DNA from: Erysipelotrichaceae bacterium
GTDB lineage: Bacteria; Bacillota_I; Bacilli_A; Erysipelotrichales; Erysipelotrichaceae
Reading direction: 5' to 3'
Assembly: GCA_017539105.1 (NCBI GenBank)
Contig: JAFYHQ010000029.1
Location: 1-64,000, forward strand
DNA: 64,000 nucleotides
Translations under genes and position numbers: made by a program
Notes under the pieces: model-generated
The model's input: the letters and a program-made list of their open reading frames with translations, nothing else
What the model was told of the DNA's origin: nothing
Databases searched by the model: none
Shown here: in pieces, positions 50,231-58,392 of the stretch
How positions within the stretch are numbered: the stretch's first letter is position 1
Layout of the letters: every line of letters starts with the position of its first letter

Positions 50231-52618
50231 ATGTACCGTGTATTGAAAAGAGATGGAAAAGTCGTTGATTTCGATCTGAGCAAGATCTCGGATGCGATCA
50301 CGAAAGCATTTGATGCGTGCAAGAAGGAGTATCATCCCGATGTGATCAATCTGCTGGCGTTAAGAGTGACGGCAGACTTCGCTTCGAAAGTGAAAGAGGA
50401 ACAGATCGCTGTCGAAGATATCCAGGATTCCGTGGAGAAGGTTCTTTCGGAAGCGGGATATCCGGATGTGGCGAAAGCATATATCCTTTACCGTAAACAG
50501 AGAGAAAAGGCCAGAAATCTGTCCTCAACGATGCTGGACTATAAGAAACTGGTGGATTCCTATGTGAATGCGATCGACTGGAGAGTCAAGGAAAATTCGA
50601 CCGTGACGTATTCGGTCGGCGGCCTGATCCTGTCCAACTCCGGCGCGGTCACAGCGAACTACTGGCTGTCCGAGGTCTATGACGAAGAGATCGGCAGCGC
50701 CCACAAGAATGGCGATATGCATATCCATGATTTGTCGATGCTGACGGGTTACTGCGCAGGCTGGTCATTGAAACAGCTGATCCAGGAAGGTCTGGGCGGC
50801 GTCAATGGAAAGATCACTTCCACACCTGCAAATCATTTAAGCACGTTATGCAACCAGATGGTCAACTTCTTAGGCATCATGCAGAATGAATGGGCAGGCG
50901 CACAGGCATTCAGTTCTTTCGATACCTATCTTGCTCCGTTCGTCAAGATCGATAACCTTTCTTACAAAGAAGTCAAACAGAACATCCAGTCGTTCATCTA
51001 CGGTGTCAATACGCCTTCCCGCTGGGGGACCCAGGCTCCTTTCACCAATGTCACTTTGGACTGGACCGTTCCGGAAGACCTTGCTGACCAGTACTGCATC
51101 GTCGGCGGCAAGACCTTGGATTTCAAATACAAAGACTGCAAGAAAGAAATGGACATGGTCAACAAGGCTTTCATCGAAGTCATGATCGAAGGCGATGCCA
51201 ATGGCAGAGGTTTCCAGTATCCGATCCCTACTTACTCCATTACAAGAGATTTCGACTGGTCCGATACCGAAAACAACAGAATGCTGTTTGAAATGACGGC
51301 GAAATATGGAACTCCTTACTTCTCCAACTATGTGAACTCCGACATGAAGCCATCCGACATCCGTTCGATGTGCTGCCGTCTGAGACTGGACCTGAGAGAA
51401 CTGAGAAAGAAATCCGGCGGATTCTTCGGTTCCGGCGAATCTACAGGTTCCGTAGGCGTCGTTACGATCAATATGCCGCGTATCGCTTATCTGGCAAAAG
51501 ACCGCGAAGACTTCTACAAGCGTCTCGACAACATGATGGACATTGCGGCAAGAAGCCTGCATGTCAAGCGTGAAGTCATCACCAAACTGATGGAGAATGG
51601 TCTCTATCCTTATACCAAACGTTATCTGGGAACCTTCAATAACCACTTCTCTACGATCGGTCTGGTCGGCATGAACGAAGCATGCCTGAATGCCAACTGG
51701 CTGAGAAAGGATCTTACCGATCCGGTTGCCCAGGAATTCGCGATCGAAGTGCTCAACTACATGCGCAAGCGCCTGATCATGTATCAGGAAATGTATCACG
51801 ATCTCTACAACCTGGAAGCGACTCCGGCAGAGTCGACCGCTTACCGTCTGGCAAAGCACGACAAGAAGAGATATCCGGATATCATCACAGCTGCCAAGGA
51901 AGGCGAAACGCCTTACTACACCAACAGCTCGCATCTGCCGGTAGGCTATACCGACGATATCTTCAGCGCATTGGATATCCAGGATAATTTCCAGACGCTA
52001 TATACTTCAGGAACTGTTTTCCATGCCTTCTTAGGCGAAAAACTCCCTGACTGGAGAGCTGCCGCAAGTCTGGTCAAGAAGATCTCCGATAACTACAAGC
52101 TTCCTTACTACACCCTGTCTCCGACGTATTCCATCTGTCCGGAGCACGGCTACATCAATGGCGAAGCCTATACCTGCCCGAAGTGCGGCAAGAAGACTGA
52201 AGTCTGGTCCAGAATCACCGGCTACTACCGTCCGGTTCAGAACTGGAACGATGGCAAGGTGCAGGAATTCCATCAGCGTAAGGAATACAATATCGAAACT
52301 TCTGTCATGAAGGCTCGCGATATCATGAACGAGGTCGTCGAAGCCAAGGAACAGCAGAAGGATGAGATCATCCAGGAAACGGTACATTTCGATATCCCGA
52401 CGATTTATGTCCAGGATCACTGTCCGAAATGCAAAGGCGCAGAACAGCGTCTGCAGGTCAGCGGGATCGAGCATAGAGTCGTCAACTGCAGCGAGGACAT
52501 GTCGGAAGCAGAAAAACTGAATCTGACGGAAACGCCGACGATCGTCGATCCGGACGGAACGATGTTTGTGGGAGCGAATGCCGCTGCCGAGTGGATGAAA
52601 TATCACAATACGAAATAA
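50231..52618 (+). CDS. nrdD: Anaerobic ribonucleoside-triphosphate reductase with C-terminal glutaredoxin-like domain
   Basis: 795 residues. N-terminal ATP-cone (about 1-95; RDGKVVDFDLSKISDAI). Then the ten-stranded barrel of class III reductases (NGDMHIHDLSMLTGYCAGW; YPIPTYSITRDFDW). The zinc ribbon has CPEHG and CPKCG. The glycyl-radical site is Gly664 in SRITGYYRP. Beyond the normal end, residues about 715-795 form a glutaredoxin-like domain with Cys731-P-K-Cys734, a cis-Pro region TETPTIVD and a final helix. It makes deoxynucleotides without oxygen. The redoxin domain and the flavoprotein gene after it suggest that electrons come from a thioredoxin-like chain rather than from formate. Confidence 0.9.
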   Translation: MYRVLKRDGKVVDFDLSKISDAITKAFDACKKEYHPDVINLLALRVTADFASKVKEEQIAVEDIQDSVEKVLSEAGYPDVAKAYILYRKQREKARNLSSTMLDYKKLVDSYVNAIDWRVKENSTVTYSVGGLILSNSGAVTANYWLSEVYDEEIGSAHKNGDMHIHDLSMLTGYCAGWSLKQLIQEGLGGVNGKITSTPANHLSTLCNQMVNFLGIMQNEWAGAQAFSSFDTYLAPFVKIDNLSYKEVKQNIQSFIYGVNTPSRWGTQAPFTNVTLDWTVPEDLADQYCIVGGKTLDFKYKDCKKEMDMVNKAFIEVMIEGDANGRGFQYPIPTYSITRDFDWSDTENNRMLFEMTAKYGTPYFSNYVNSDMKPSDIRSMCCRLRLDLRELRKKSGGFFGSGESTGSVGVVTINMPRIAYLAKDREDFYKRLDNMMDIAARSLHVKREVITKLMENGLYPYTKRYLGTFNNHFSTIGLVGMNEACLNANWLRKDLTDPVAQEFAIEVLNYMRKRLIMYQEMYHDLYNLEATPAESTAYRLAKHDKKRYPDIITAAKEGETPYYTNSSHLPVGYTDDIFSALDIQDNFQTLYTSGTVFHAFLGEKLPDWRAAASLVKKISDNYKLPYYTLSPTYSICPEHGYINGEAYTCPKCGKKTEVWSRITGYYRPVQNWNDGKVQEFHQRKEYNIETSVMKARDIMNEVVEAKEQQKDEIIQETVHFDIPTIYVQDHCPKCKGAEQRLQVSGIEHRVVNCSEDMSEAEKLNLTETPTIVDPDGTMFVGANAAAEWMKYHNTK

Positions 52619-52623
52619 TACAT

Positions 52624-52646
52624 AGCCCGCGGATCAGCGGGCTTTT
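52624..52646 (+). terminator. Partial terminator between nrdD and trxB-like gene
   Basis: AGCCCGC, loop GGATCA, GCGGGCT, then TTT. The T run is short and the next ribosome site follows at once, so read-through into the flavoprotein gene is likely. Confidence 0.55.
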
Positions 52647-52659
52647 AAAGGAGAGAGTT

Positions 52660-53574
52660 ATGGAAAAGATCTATGATGTCCTGGTCGTAGGCGGAGGCCC
52701 TGCAGGAATGAGCGCAGCGCTTTATGCCTTGCGTAATGGCAAGTCGGTTCTGATCGTTGAAAAAGAAGTCTTCGGGGGACAGATCGTGAACTCGCCTAAG
52801 GTGGAAAATATCCCGGGATTCAAAGAGATCGCAGGCGATGAATTTGGCGATCTGATGATGGAACAGGTGACTTATCAGGGAGGCGAAGTCCTTTTTGATG
52901 AAGTACTGGACATCGAAACAGAGAAAGATCTTGCGGTCGCTCATACCGATATGGGAGAAGAACTCAAAGCCCATACCATCATACTGGCGACAGGGACCAA
53001 ACACCGTTCCTTAGGTCTTAAGAATGAAGAATCCCTGATCGGCAAGAGCATTCATTTCTGTGCGGTCTGCGATGGGAATTTCTATCGCAACAAGAGAGTC
53101 GTTCTGATCGGCGGAGGAAATTCGGCATTCGTGGAAGCGGAACTTCTGGCGGATATCGTGGATAAGCTCATCATCCTTCAGGATATGCCTTTCTTTACGG
53201 CGGATCAGAAGCTGCAGGATCGGCTTCAGATCAAGAACAATATCGAGAAACATTGCGGCACAAAGGTGCTGGAATACGTCTTAACAGATGGAAAGCTGAC
53301 AGGAGTGAAATATCTTGAAGACGGCGAAGAAAAGACTATCGAGTGCGATGGCGTCTTCCTGGCAATCGGTCTGATTCCGGATAATAAGAACTTTACAAAT
53401 GTTGCTGCTTTGGACGAGAGAGGATACTTTATCGCGGATGAATATGGCCTGACCAAGACAGTGAATGTCTTTGTGGCAGGAGACTGCCGGACCAAGTCCT
53501 TAAGACAGGTCGCGACAGCCTGCAGCGATGGAGCGAATGCGGCAATCAAAGCCTGCGAATATCTGAATCAGTAA
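52660..53574 (+). CDS. trxB: Thioredoxin-reductase-like flavoprotein
   Basis: 304 residues. I chose ATG 52660, with AAAGGAGAG upstream. It has FAD motif VVGGGPAGMSAALYA, the redox-active CAVCD, NAD(P) motif VVLIGGGNSA and the C-terminal GDCRTKSLRQVATACSDGANAA. All are typical of low-molecular-weight TrxB or related flavoprotein reductases. As no thioredoxin gene accompanies it, the glutaredoxin-like tail of NrdD is a plausible electron acceptor. A general TrxB role cannot be excluded. Confidence 0.85.
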   Translation: MEKIYDVLVVGGGPAGMSAALYALRNGKSVLIVEKEVFGGQIVNSPKVENIPGFKEIAGDEFGDLMMEQVTYQGGEVLFDEVLDIETEKDLAVAHTDMGEELKAHTIILATGTKHRSLGLKNEESLIGKSIHFCAVCDGNFYRNKRVVLIGGGNSAFVEAELLADIVDKLIILQDMPFFTADQKLQDRLQIKNNIEKHCGTKVLEYVLTDGKLTGVKYLEDGEEKTIECDGVFLAIGLIPDNKNFTNVAALDERGYFIADEYGLTKTVNVFVAGDCRTKSLRQVATACSDGANAAIKACEYLNQ

Positions 53575-53606
53575 TATGTGGTAAAGAAAAACGCTTTAAA
53601 ACGGGT

Positions 53607-53612
53607 TATAAT
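53607..53612 (+). promoter_or_regulatory. -10 box for a possible antisense RNA
   Basis: TATAAT in GGGTTATAATAA. The -35 is poor. Transcription would start near 53619, inside the first direct repeat. Confidence 0.4.
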
Positions 53613-53615
53613 AAA

Positions 53616-53637
53616 ACTGCGGATAAAAACGCTTACC
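53616..53637 (+). repeat. Direct repeat copy A
   Basis: Starts ACTGCGGA and ends GCTTACC, with seven differing bases between. Copy B is at 53681-53701. Copy A would lie in the plus-strand RNA. Confidence 0.6.
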
Positions 53638-53676
53638 ATAAGAGAAAAGGTCGTCATGTCAGTGACGGCCTTTTCC
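53619..53676 (+). ncRNA. Possible antisense RNA of a type I toxin-antitoxin-like unit
   Basis: About 58 nt from the predicted start after TATAAT to the terminator at 53645-53674. It opens with repeat A, so its 5' end is complementary to the 3' untranslated part (copy B) of the peptide mRNA coming from the minus strand. The same hairpin may simply be the trxB terminator, so the call is tentative. Confidence 0.35.
53645..53674. terminator. Two-way terminator shared by convergent RNAs
   Basis: AAAAGGTCGTCA, loop TGTCAG, TGACGGCCTTTT: 12 pairs with one G-T. AAAA on one side and TTTT on the other make it work in both directions. It lies between the two direct repeats. Confidence 0.75.
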
Positions 53677-53680
53677 ATGG

Positions 53681-53701
53681 ACTGCGGACACATTGCTTAC
53701 C
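53681..53701 (+). repeat. Direct repeat copy B
   Basis: Starts ACTGCGGA and ends GCTTACC like copy A. It lies in the 3' untranslated part of the minus-strand peptide mRNA, ten bases after its stop. Confidence 0.6.
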
Positions 53702-53710
53702 TTAAACTGC

Positions 53711-53833
53711 TCAGGTAAGTAAAATCAGAATGATGGCGATAATCTGCAGAACAGCTGCGATTATCTTCAGAACCATGATACGGTCCATTCCGCTCCTTCC
53801 AAGAATTCCCGCAGTCCTTAGAAGATAACGCAT
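53711..53833 (-). CDS. Small hydrophobic peptide, possible type I toxin
   Basis: 40 residues from the ATG at 53833, with GGAGG eight bases upstream. A shorter start at 53788 (25 residues, opening MDRIMVLKII) has AAGGAG four bases upstream. It fits the predicted transcript better if transcription begins near 53844, which would cut the first ribosome site. Either way the C-terminal 19 residues are a single hydrophobic helix (KIIAAVLQIIAIILILL) ending LLT. A charged start plus one membrane helix is the shape of Fst/TxpA-type toxins. No family match is recognised. Confidence 0.5.
   Translation of the reverse strand: MRYLLRTAGILGRSGMDRIMVLKIIAAVLQIIAIILILLT
53808..53817 (-). repeat. Inverted-repeat arm for a 5'-3' foldback in the peptide mRNA
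   Basis: Minus-strand GGACTGCGGG near the mRNA 5' end can pair with TCCGCAGTCC at its 3' end (plus 53679-53688): nine Watson-Crick pairs and one G-U. The antisense RNA's 5' end carries the same ACTGCGG core. Confidence 0.45.
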
Positions 53834-53850
53834 GCCTTTATCCTCCATAC

Positions 53851-53879
53851 ATTATTCACAGAAAAAACAAGATTTTCTA
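53851..53879 (-). promoter_or_regulatory. Promoter of the hydrophobic-peptide gene
   Basis: Minus strand: TAGAAA, 17 bases, AATAAT. It places the start near 53844. Confidence 0.4.
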
Positions 53880-53883
53880 CAAA

Positions 53884-53906
53884 AAAAGATCGCCAGGCGA
53901 TCTTTT
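53884..53906 (-). terminator. Terminator of the ceramidase-like gene
   Basis: AAAAGATCG, CCAGG loop, CGATCTTTT; on the minus strand a further T run follows. It lies 27 bases after that gene's stop. Confidence 0.7.
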
Positions 53907-53933
53907 GATTATAGAAACTGTGCTGCTTCTGAA

Positions 53934-55097
53934 TCAGATATTCTCGAATACTTCGATCAATCTCTCTTTGGTTTCTTTCGTCAAGGTATCCAGGAATATC
54001 TCGTAGGTCACATAAGCGAAATCCGGCGGAAGGATGTATGGACCATAGCCATTGGAATAGCTTACCAGGAGCTCTTTTTCTTTGAGATGATTCATGTATT
54101 CCGTAAAGATCTCATTCGGGAAGAAGACCAGTTTCACGGAACCCAGATCCAGTGCGGAAATGACGATTTCTTTGATTGGAGTGCCAAACAGAGGGCTTCC
54201 CGAGCTTTCCATCTGTGCACGGACTTGCTGGCCGATGGCAATCGTTTCTTTTTCTCTGTCTGAGAGATCCGTTCTCATATTGGAGAGATCGATCGGCGTG
54301 AATTCGTGTTCATAAGCGAATGGTATTTCCTTATAAGACAGCTGCAGCGGTTCTTTCTGCGCATCTTCTTGGAACAATTCCTGAATCTCTGCGTACAGCT
54401 GATCGCCGCGTTCCATCAGAGCTTCATAGTCCTGTCCGGAACGGACGAAACGTGAAGAGATATCGCCGGCTGCGCCTTGGACGAAAGTAAAATCTGTTTC
54501 AGGATAGGCATCTTCCAGTTTCTTTAAGACATAACCGGGATATTCGGCAGAGAAGTATGGAACATTCGCGTTCAGTATCGTCGGATGACAGTTGCAGTAG
54601 ATGAGATTCAGGAAATTATGATCTTCTTCATAGAAACGGATCAGACCGAGATATTCATTGCCTGTATCATAGCCGGAGATGCGGGATCTGCCTATCGCTT
54701 CGCTGTGACGGATCTGGAACGCCGTTGAAAGATTCCCTGTTTCACGGTATTCCATCGTGACAGTCTCTTTCTTCAGAAGATCCAGCAGATACTTGACATA
54801 ACGGTCGTTACGTACGTCGTTGGCGTAATGGGTATGTGTCGTGGATGTGATCACATGGATCTGATCGTTCTGATAGCAGTCTCTGAGATATTCCTGCAGT
54901 TCGTTTCTGCTTGCCAGATCGAATGCCAGCAGATCAAAAGAATAATGGATGATCCAGCTGTTTTCATCCCGGAATGCCGTCACACGGGCATAAAGAGGAT
55001 CGTGACAGTCGGACAGCTCATAAGTCTGGCTGGAATGTCCGCATTGTCTGGTAGGAAACGGAGCAACAATGTTGATTTTCTTGAATGAGTATTTCAT
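53934..55097 (-). CDS. Neutral/alkaline non-lysosomal ceramidase-like protein
   Basis: 387 residues, AGGAGA seven bases before the ATG. It matches the N-terminal fold of neutral ceramidases: APFPTRQCGHSSQ, then DPLYARVTAF, a THTHY zinc motif and FVQGAAGDISSRF. No signal peptide is seen, so it is cytoplasmic. Bacterial members of this family often have unknown substrates; amidase action on acylated amino sugars or lipids is possible. It lies in an operon with the HAD phosphatase, with an 11-bp gap. Confidence 0.7.
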   Translation of the reverse strand: MKYSFKKINIVAPFPTRQCGHSSQTYELSDCHDPLYARVTAFRDENSWIIHYSFDLLAFDLASRNELQEYLRDCYQNDQIHVITSTTHTHYANDVRNDRYVKYLLDLLKKETVTMEYRETGNLSTAFQIRHSEAIGRSRISGYDTGNEYLGLIRFYEEDHNFLNLIYCNCHPTILNANVPYFSAEYPGYVLKKLEDAYPETDFTFVQGAAGDISSRFVRSGQDYEALMERGDQLYAEIQELFQEDAQKEPLQLSYKEIPFAYEHEFTPIDLSNMRTDLSDREKETIAIGQQVRAQMESSGSPLFGTPIKEIVISALDLGSVKLVFFPNEIFTEYMNHLKEKELLVSYSNGYGPYILPPDFAYVTYEIFLDTLTKETKERLIEVFENI

Positions 55098-55108
55098 AGG
55101 ATCTCCTC

Positions 55109-55882
55109 TTATATCAGCTCATAGCGTTTCAGCGCTTTATAGAAACCGTCATCATCGATATCATCGGTCACGTAGTCGGCTGCTTCTTTGACATAATCCG
55201 GACTGTTGCCCATAGCGATAGAGATGCTGCAGTGCCTGAACATTTCGATATCGTTTTCTCCATCTCCGATGCCCATCGTTTCAGATAGCTTTATGTCAAA
55301 CAGCTTCAGCACTTCATCGATGCCCAAAGCCTTGGATACGCCCCGAGGAACGATATCTACGGCGCCATCGTGCCAGAAGGTGATTTCCGCATCTTCTTTC
55401 AAAGCCATGACTTCTTTTCTGGCTGTTTCATCTCCAATAAAGGCGGAAGCCATATAGAAGTCTTCCCCTCCATACGCTTTCACGACAGGCATCTCGGAAT
55501 TGATTTCTTCCTGTACGGAAACGATGAAGTCATTCGTAAAATTCAATACGAGATCATCCTTGGTTCCCAGATAGAGAGGAACCCGCATTTCATTGAACAT
55601 TCTGATCATCTTCTCTTTCAGTTCGCCTCTGATGGGATTATGATAGATGATATCGCCCTGTCCATCGAGGATCAGCTGGCCATTGCTGAGGATCATCCCA
55701 TCCAGGATCAGCTCGCTTAAGTCGAACTGCCACAATTCCGGATAAGCCCGCCCCGTGCATAGGAAAACTTTGATGCCGTTTTCTCTGAGAGTTTTGATCG
55801 CATCGATCGTTGAAGCAGGAATGCCGTTGGCTTTATGGGAATAGACAGTCCCATCGAAATCCACGAAGATAGCTTTGATCAT
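55109..55882 (-). CDS. Cof-type HAD-IIB phosphatase
   Basis: 257 residues. Motif I is VDFDGTVYS, motif II CTGRAYPE, motif III has a Lys before GIDEVL and motif IV is GDGENDIEMF. This is the Cof/YidA group, which dephosphorylates sugar phosphates, FMN and pyridoxal phosphate. The specific substrate is unknown. The ATG has only a weak CAGG upstream. It is the first gene of the minus-strand pair. Confidence 0.88.
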   Translation of the reverse strand: MIKAIFVDFDGTVYSHKANGIPASTIDAIKTLRENGIKVFLCTGRAYPELWQFDLSELILDGMILSNGQLILDGQGDIIYHNPIRGELKEKMIRMFNEMRVPLYLGTKDDLVLNFTNDFIVSVQEEINSEMPVVKAYGGEDFYMASAFIGDETARKEVMALKEDAEITFWHDGAVDIVPRGVSKALGIDEVLKLFDIKLSETMGIGDGENDIEMFRHCSISIAMGNSPDYVKEAADYVTDDIDDDGFYKALKRYELI

Positions 55883-55987
55883 CGATTAACCTGTAAATGA
55901 CCGTCTTCAATCTGCAAAGAAAAAGCCTGTATATAAGCCTGTTGATTTGCGGAATGAAGGAGTCTGTTATCCATTTCACAATAATTA

Positions 55988-55993
55988 TATAAT
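55988..55993 (+). promoter_or_regulatory. -10 box six bases before the first Gfo/Idh gene
   Basis: Perfect TATAAT; the ATG at 56000 begins at the expected transcription start. No ribosome site is present, so the mRNA is probably leaderless. Confidence 0.5.
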
Positions 55994-55999
55994 AGAATC

Positions 56000-56974
56000 A
56001 TGAAAAAGATTCACATCGGTATCTTGGGTTCCGGGTTCATCGTGCCGGTTTTCATCGAGATATCCAAACGGTATAAGCAGTATCATTTACGTGCGATCTG
56101 GGGGCGTCATGAGGAGAAGCTTCTGACATTCAAGGATGAATTCGATTATTATACGACGGATCTGGAACGCATATTGAACGATGAAGAGATCGATGTCGTC
56201 TACATCGCTTTGCCCAACGCGCTGCATTACGAATATGCCTTAAAAGCCCTTCAGCATGATAAGCATGTCATCCTGGAGAAGCCATTTACGGTATATAAGA
56301 AAGATGCAAAGAAACTGATTGATCTGGCAAAGAAAAAGGATCTGATCCTGTTTGAAGCGATCACTACGGTGCATCATCCGACTTACCAGAGAATGGTGAA
56401 AGAGAAAGAAAAACTGGGCGATATCAAGCTTGTCTGTGCCAATTTCTCCCAGCAGTCGCGCCGTTATCAGCGTTTCAAGAACGGGGATCTGACGCCTGTA
56501 TTCACAAAGGAAATGGCAGGAGGAGCCTTGCTGGATCTGAATGTCTACAATATCCATTTCCTTGCCGGGATGTTCGGGAAACCGAAAACAGTACAGTATT
56601 ATCCCAACATGGAAAAGGGAATCGATACGTCGGGGATCCTGATGATGGATTATGGAACGTTCAAGGTTTCTTCGATTGCGGGCAAGGATTGCCAGGGAGA
56701 CAACTTCGTGCTGATCGAAGGGGAGAAAGGAAGCCTGCGCTGCAACACGACAGCGAGCCGCTGTGGGAATTATACCTTGCAGATCAATGGCGGCAAGACG
56801 GTCAGCTACGGCAAAGAGTATGATGAATTCAACGGATGGAAGTATGAACTGAAACGATTCATCGAACTCTATGAGAAGAACGATCTTGAGAAAGCTCAAG
56901 AGTATAATAAAGAAACATTGCTGGTGGTGGAGATCCTGGAAAAGGCTCTGGCATCGGCCGGATTACATTATTGA
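56000..56974 (+). CDS. Gfo/Idh/MocA-family oxidoreductase (first of a tandem pair)
   Basis: 324 residues. N-terminal Rossmann fold with GILGSGFIVPVF, then VVYIALPNALHYEYA and EKPFTV, which contains the conserved Lys. The C-terminal half has GGALLDLNVYNIHFLAGMF, where the Asp and His are the expected catalytic residues. It oxidises or reduces a sugar or related polyol with NAD(P). The specific substrate cannot be told. The next gene encodes a paralogue with the same residues, so a duplication is likely. Confidence 0.88.
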   Translation: MKKIHIGILGSGFIVPVFIEISKRYKQYHLRAIWGRHEEKLLTFKDEFDYYTTDLERILNDEEIDVVYIALPNALHYEYALKALQHDKHVILEKPFTVYKKDAKKLIDLAKKKDLILFEAITTVHHPTYQRMVKEKEKLGDIKLVCANFSQQSRRYQRFKNGDLTPVFTKEMAGGALLDLNVYNIHFLAGMFGKPKTVQYYPNMEKGIDTSGILMMDYGTFKVSSIAGKDCQGDNFVLIEGEKGSLRCNTTASRCGNYTLQINGGKTVSYGKEYDEFNGWKYELKRFIELYEKNDLEKAQEYNKETLLVVEILEKALASAGLHY

Positions 56975-56984
56975 GGAGAAAAGT

Positions 56985-57962
56985 ATGATCAATGTAGGCA
57001 TTATCGGTGCAGGTTTTATCGTTCCCAGTTTCATTGAAGCGACGAAGATGGTCAAGGGATTCCGTTATGTGGGAATCGCTTCGCTGAACGAAGAACAAGT
57101 CAAAGCAGTAAAAGAAAAATATGGCATCGGCTATTACACGTTAGACAATGATGTCGTCTTAAGCGATCCGGATATCGATGTCATCTATGTGGCTGTCCCC
57201 AATGGCGCGCATTACGAAATCGCCAAGAAAGCCTTGCTGAATGGCAAACATGTCATTGTGGAGAAGCCCTTCGTTCCTCACTATAAGCAGGCAAAAGAAC
57301 TGATCGATCTGGCAAAAAAGAAGGGTCTGATCATTTTTGATGCGGTGACACTGGTACATATGCCGAACTTCAGGAAGATGAAAGAAGAACTTCCGAAACT
57401 GGGCGAAATCAAGATGATCGATCTCAATTTCTCGCAGTACTCTTCCCGTTACGACAAACTCAAACAGGGCATCGTGCTTCCTGCTTTCGACCATAAGCAG
57501 GCAGGCGGAGCCATGATGGACCTGGGTATCTACAATATCAACTATATCGTCGGACTGTTTGGGGAGCCGAAGAAGGTCTTCTATTCCGCAAACATACATA
57601 AAAAGGTTGATACTTCCGGCGTACTGGTGCTGGATTATGGAAACTTCAAAGCGACCGCTGTCAGCGCGAAGGATTGTCGTGCTCCATTGTATGTGACGAT
57701 ACAGGGCGACAAGGGCTATCTGAGGTCGGACTATGCAAGTTCGGTCATCAGCGATTTCCATATCGTCGACAACAAAGGCAATACCAAAGAATACAAACTG
57801 AACAAACATATTGAAGAAACCCATTACCATGAGTTCGTTGAATTCAAACGTCTGTTCAACGAAAAAGATCTGGCAAAAGCCCAAGAGTATAACCAGCACA
57901 CATTAAAGACCATCAAAGTGCTTGAAAAAGCGCTTGCTTGCGCAGGCATCGTTTTCGATTAA
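56985..57962 (+). CDS. Gfo/Idh/MocA-family oxidoreductase (second of a tandem pair)
   Basis: 325 residues. I chose ATG 56985, with GAGGAG seven bases upstream; the longer frame lies inside the upstream gene. It has GIIGAGFIVPSF, VIYVAVPNGAHYE, EKPFVPHYKQ and GGAMMDLGIYNINYIVGLF; the final His of the paralogue's block is Asn here. It is closely related to the preceding protein. Both may form hetero- or homo-oligomers. The substrate is unknown. Confidence 0.85.
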   Translation: MINVGIIGAGFIVPSFIEATKMVKGFRYVGIASLNEEQVKAVKEKYGIGYYTLDNDVVLSDPDIDVIYVAVPNGAHYEIAKKALLNGKHVIVEKPFVPHYKQAKELIDLAKKKGLIIFDAVTLVHMPNFRKMKEELPKLGEIKMIDLNFSQYSSRYDKLKQGIVLPAFDHKQAGGAMMDLGIYNINYIVGLFGEPKKVFYSANIHKKVDTSGVLVLDYGNFKATAVSAKDCRAPLYVTIQGDKGYLRSDYASSVISDFHIVDNKGNTKEYKLNKHIEETHYHEFVEFKRLFNEKDLAKAQEYNQHTLKTIKVLEKALACAGIVFD

Positions 57963-57975
57963 AACAGCAACAAAC

Positions 57976-58004
57976 AAAAAAGCCAGGTGATTACCTGGCT
58001 TCTT
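57976..58004. terminator. Bidirectional terminator between convergent genes
   Basis: AAGCCAGGT, loop GATT, ACCTGGCTT, with A and T runs outside. The stop codon of the minus-strand gene lies in the hairpin. Confidence 0.8.
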
Positions 58005-58308
58005 TCATCGTATGACGGATGATGCGCCCGTCTCTGGTTTCAAAGGGATAGACCCCGACATCCGTGATCATGTCATATTCGGCAAGAGGCTTGCCTTCTT
58101 CGCTGAAATCATAATGATGGAACCTGACTTTGACCGTATTCGGATCATGGAAGTCGGTTCCTTTTTTCAGCATATTCATGGCCAGATTGATCAGGAATTT
58201 CTTCTGATCACTCTCATATGACCGTGTTTCTTTCTCATCCTTGATCGAACGGATGATGATATATATCGTCATGATAAACAAAGGCAGAAAATACAACAGC
58301 TTCAACAT
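57991..58308 (-). CDS. Small membrane protein of unknown function
   Basis: 105 residues. I chose the ATG at 58308, with GGAGG six bases upstream; the ATG four codons earlier overlaps that site. One membrane segment (about 2-20; LLYFLPLFIMTIYIII) is followed by a hydrophilic domain. No family is recognised. The C-terminal domain has a pattern of strands (VKVRFHHYDF and ITDVGVYPFETRDG). It is transcribed alone. Confidence 0.6.
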   Translation of the reverse strand: MLKLLYFLPLFIMTIYIIIRSIKDEKETRSYESDQKKFLINLAMNMLKKGTDFHDPNTVKVRFHHYDFSEEGKPLAEYDMITDVGVYPFETRDGRIIRHTMKEAR

Positions 58309-58330
58309 GTCTTCCTCCATCGCGCTTTCA

Positions 58331-58364
58331 TAAAAGTGGCTTCTATCGCTAGAAGACCACTTTA
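58331..58364 (-). terminator. Terminator of the DUF1508 gene
   Basis: TAAAAGTGG with inner TTCTA arm pairs with TAGAA and CCACTTTA around TCGC, with small bulge. On the minus strand TTTTATG follows. Confidence 0.6.
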
Positions 58365-58392
58365 TTTCCGATAAGACTATAACCGATGATTC

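Noticed and set aside
53574-53700. Hairpin at 53645-53674 as ordinary trxB terminator only
   Set aside because: It cannot be ruled out, but it does not explain the opposing peptide gene, the direct repeats on each side and the complementary arm at 53808; it is therefore reported as a candidate system with this as the main alternative.
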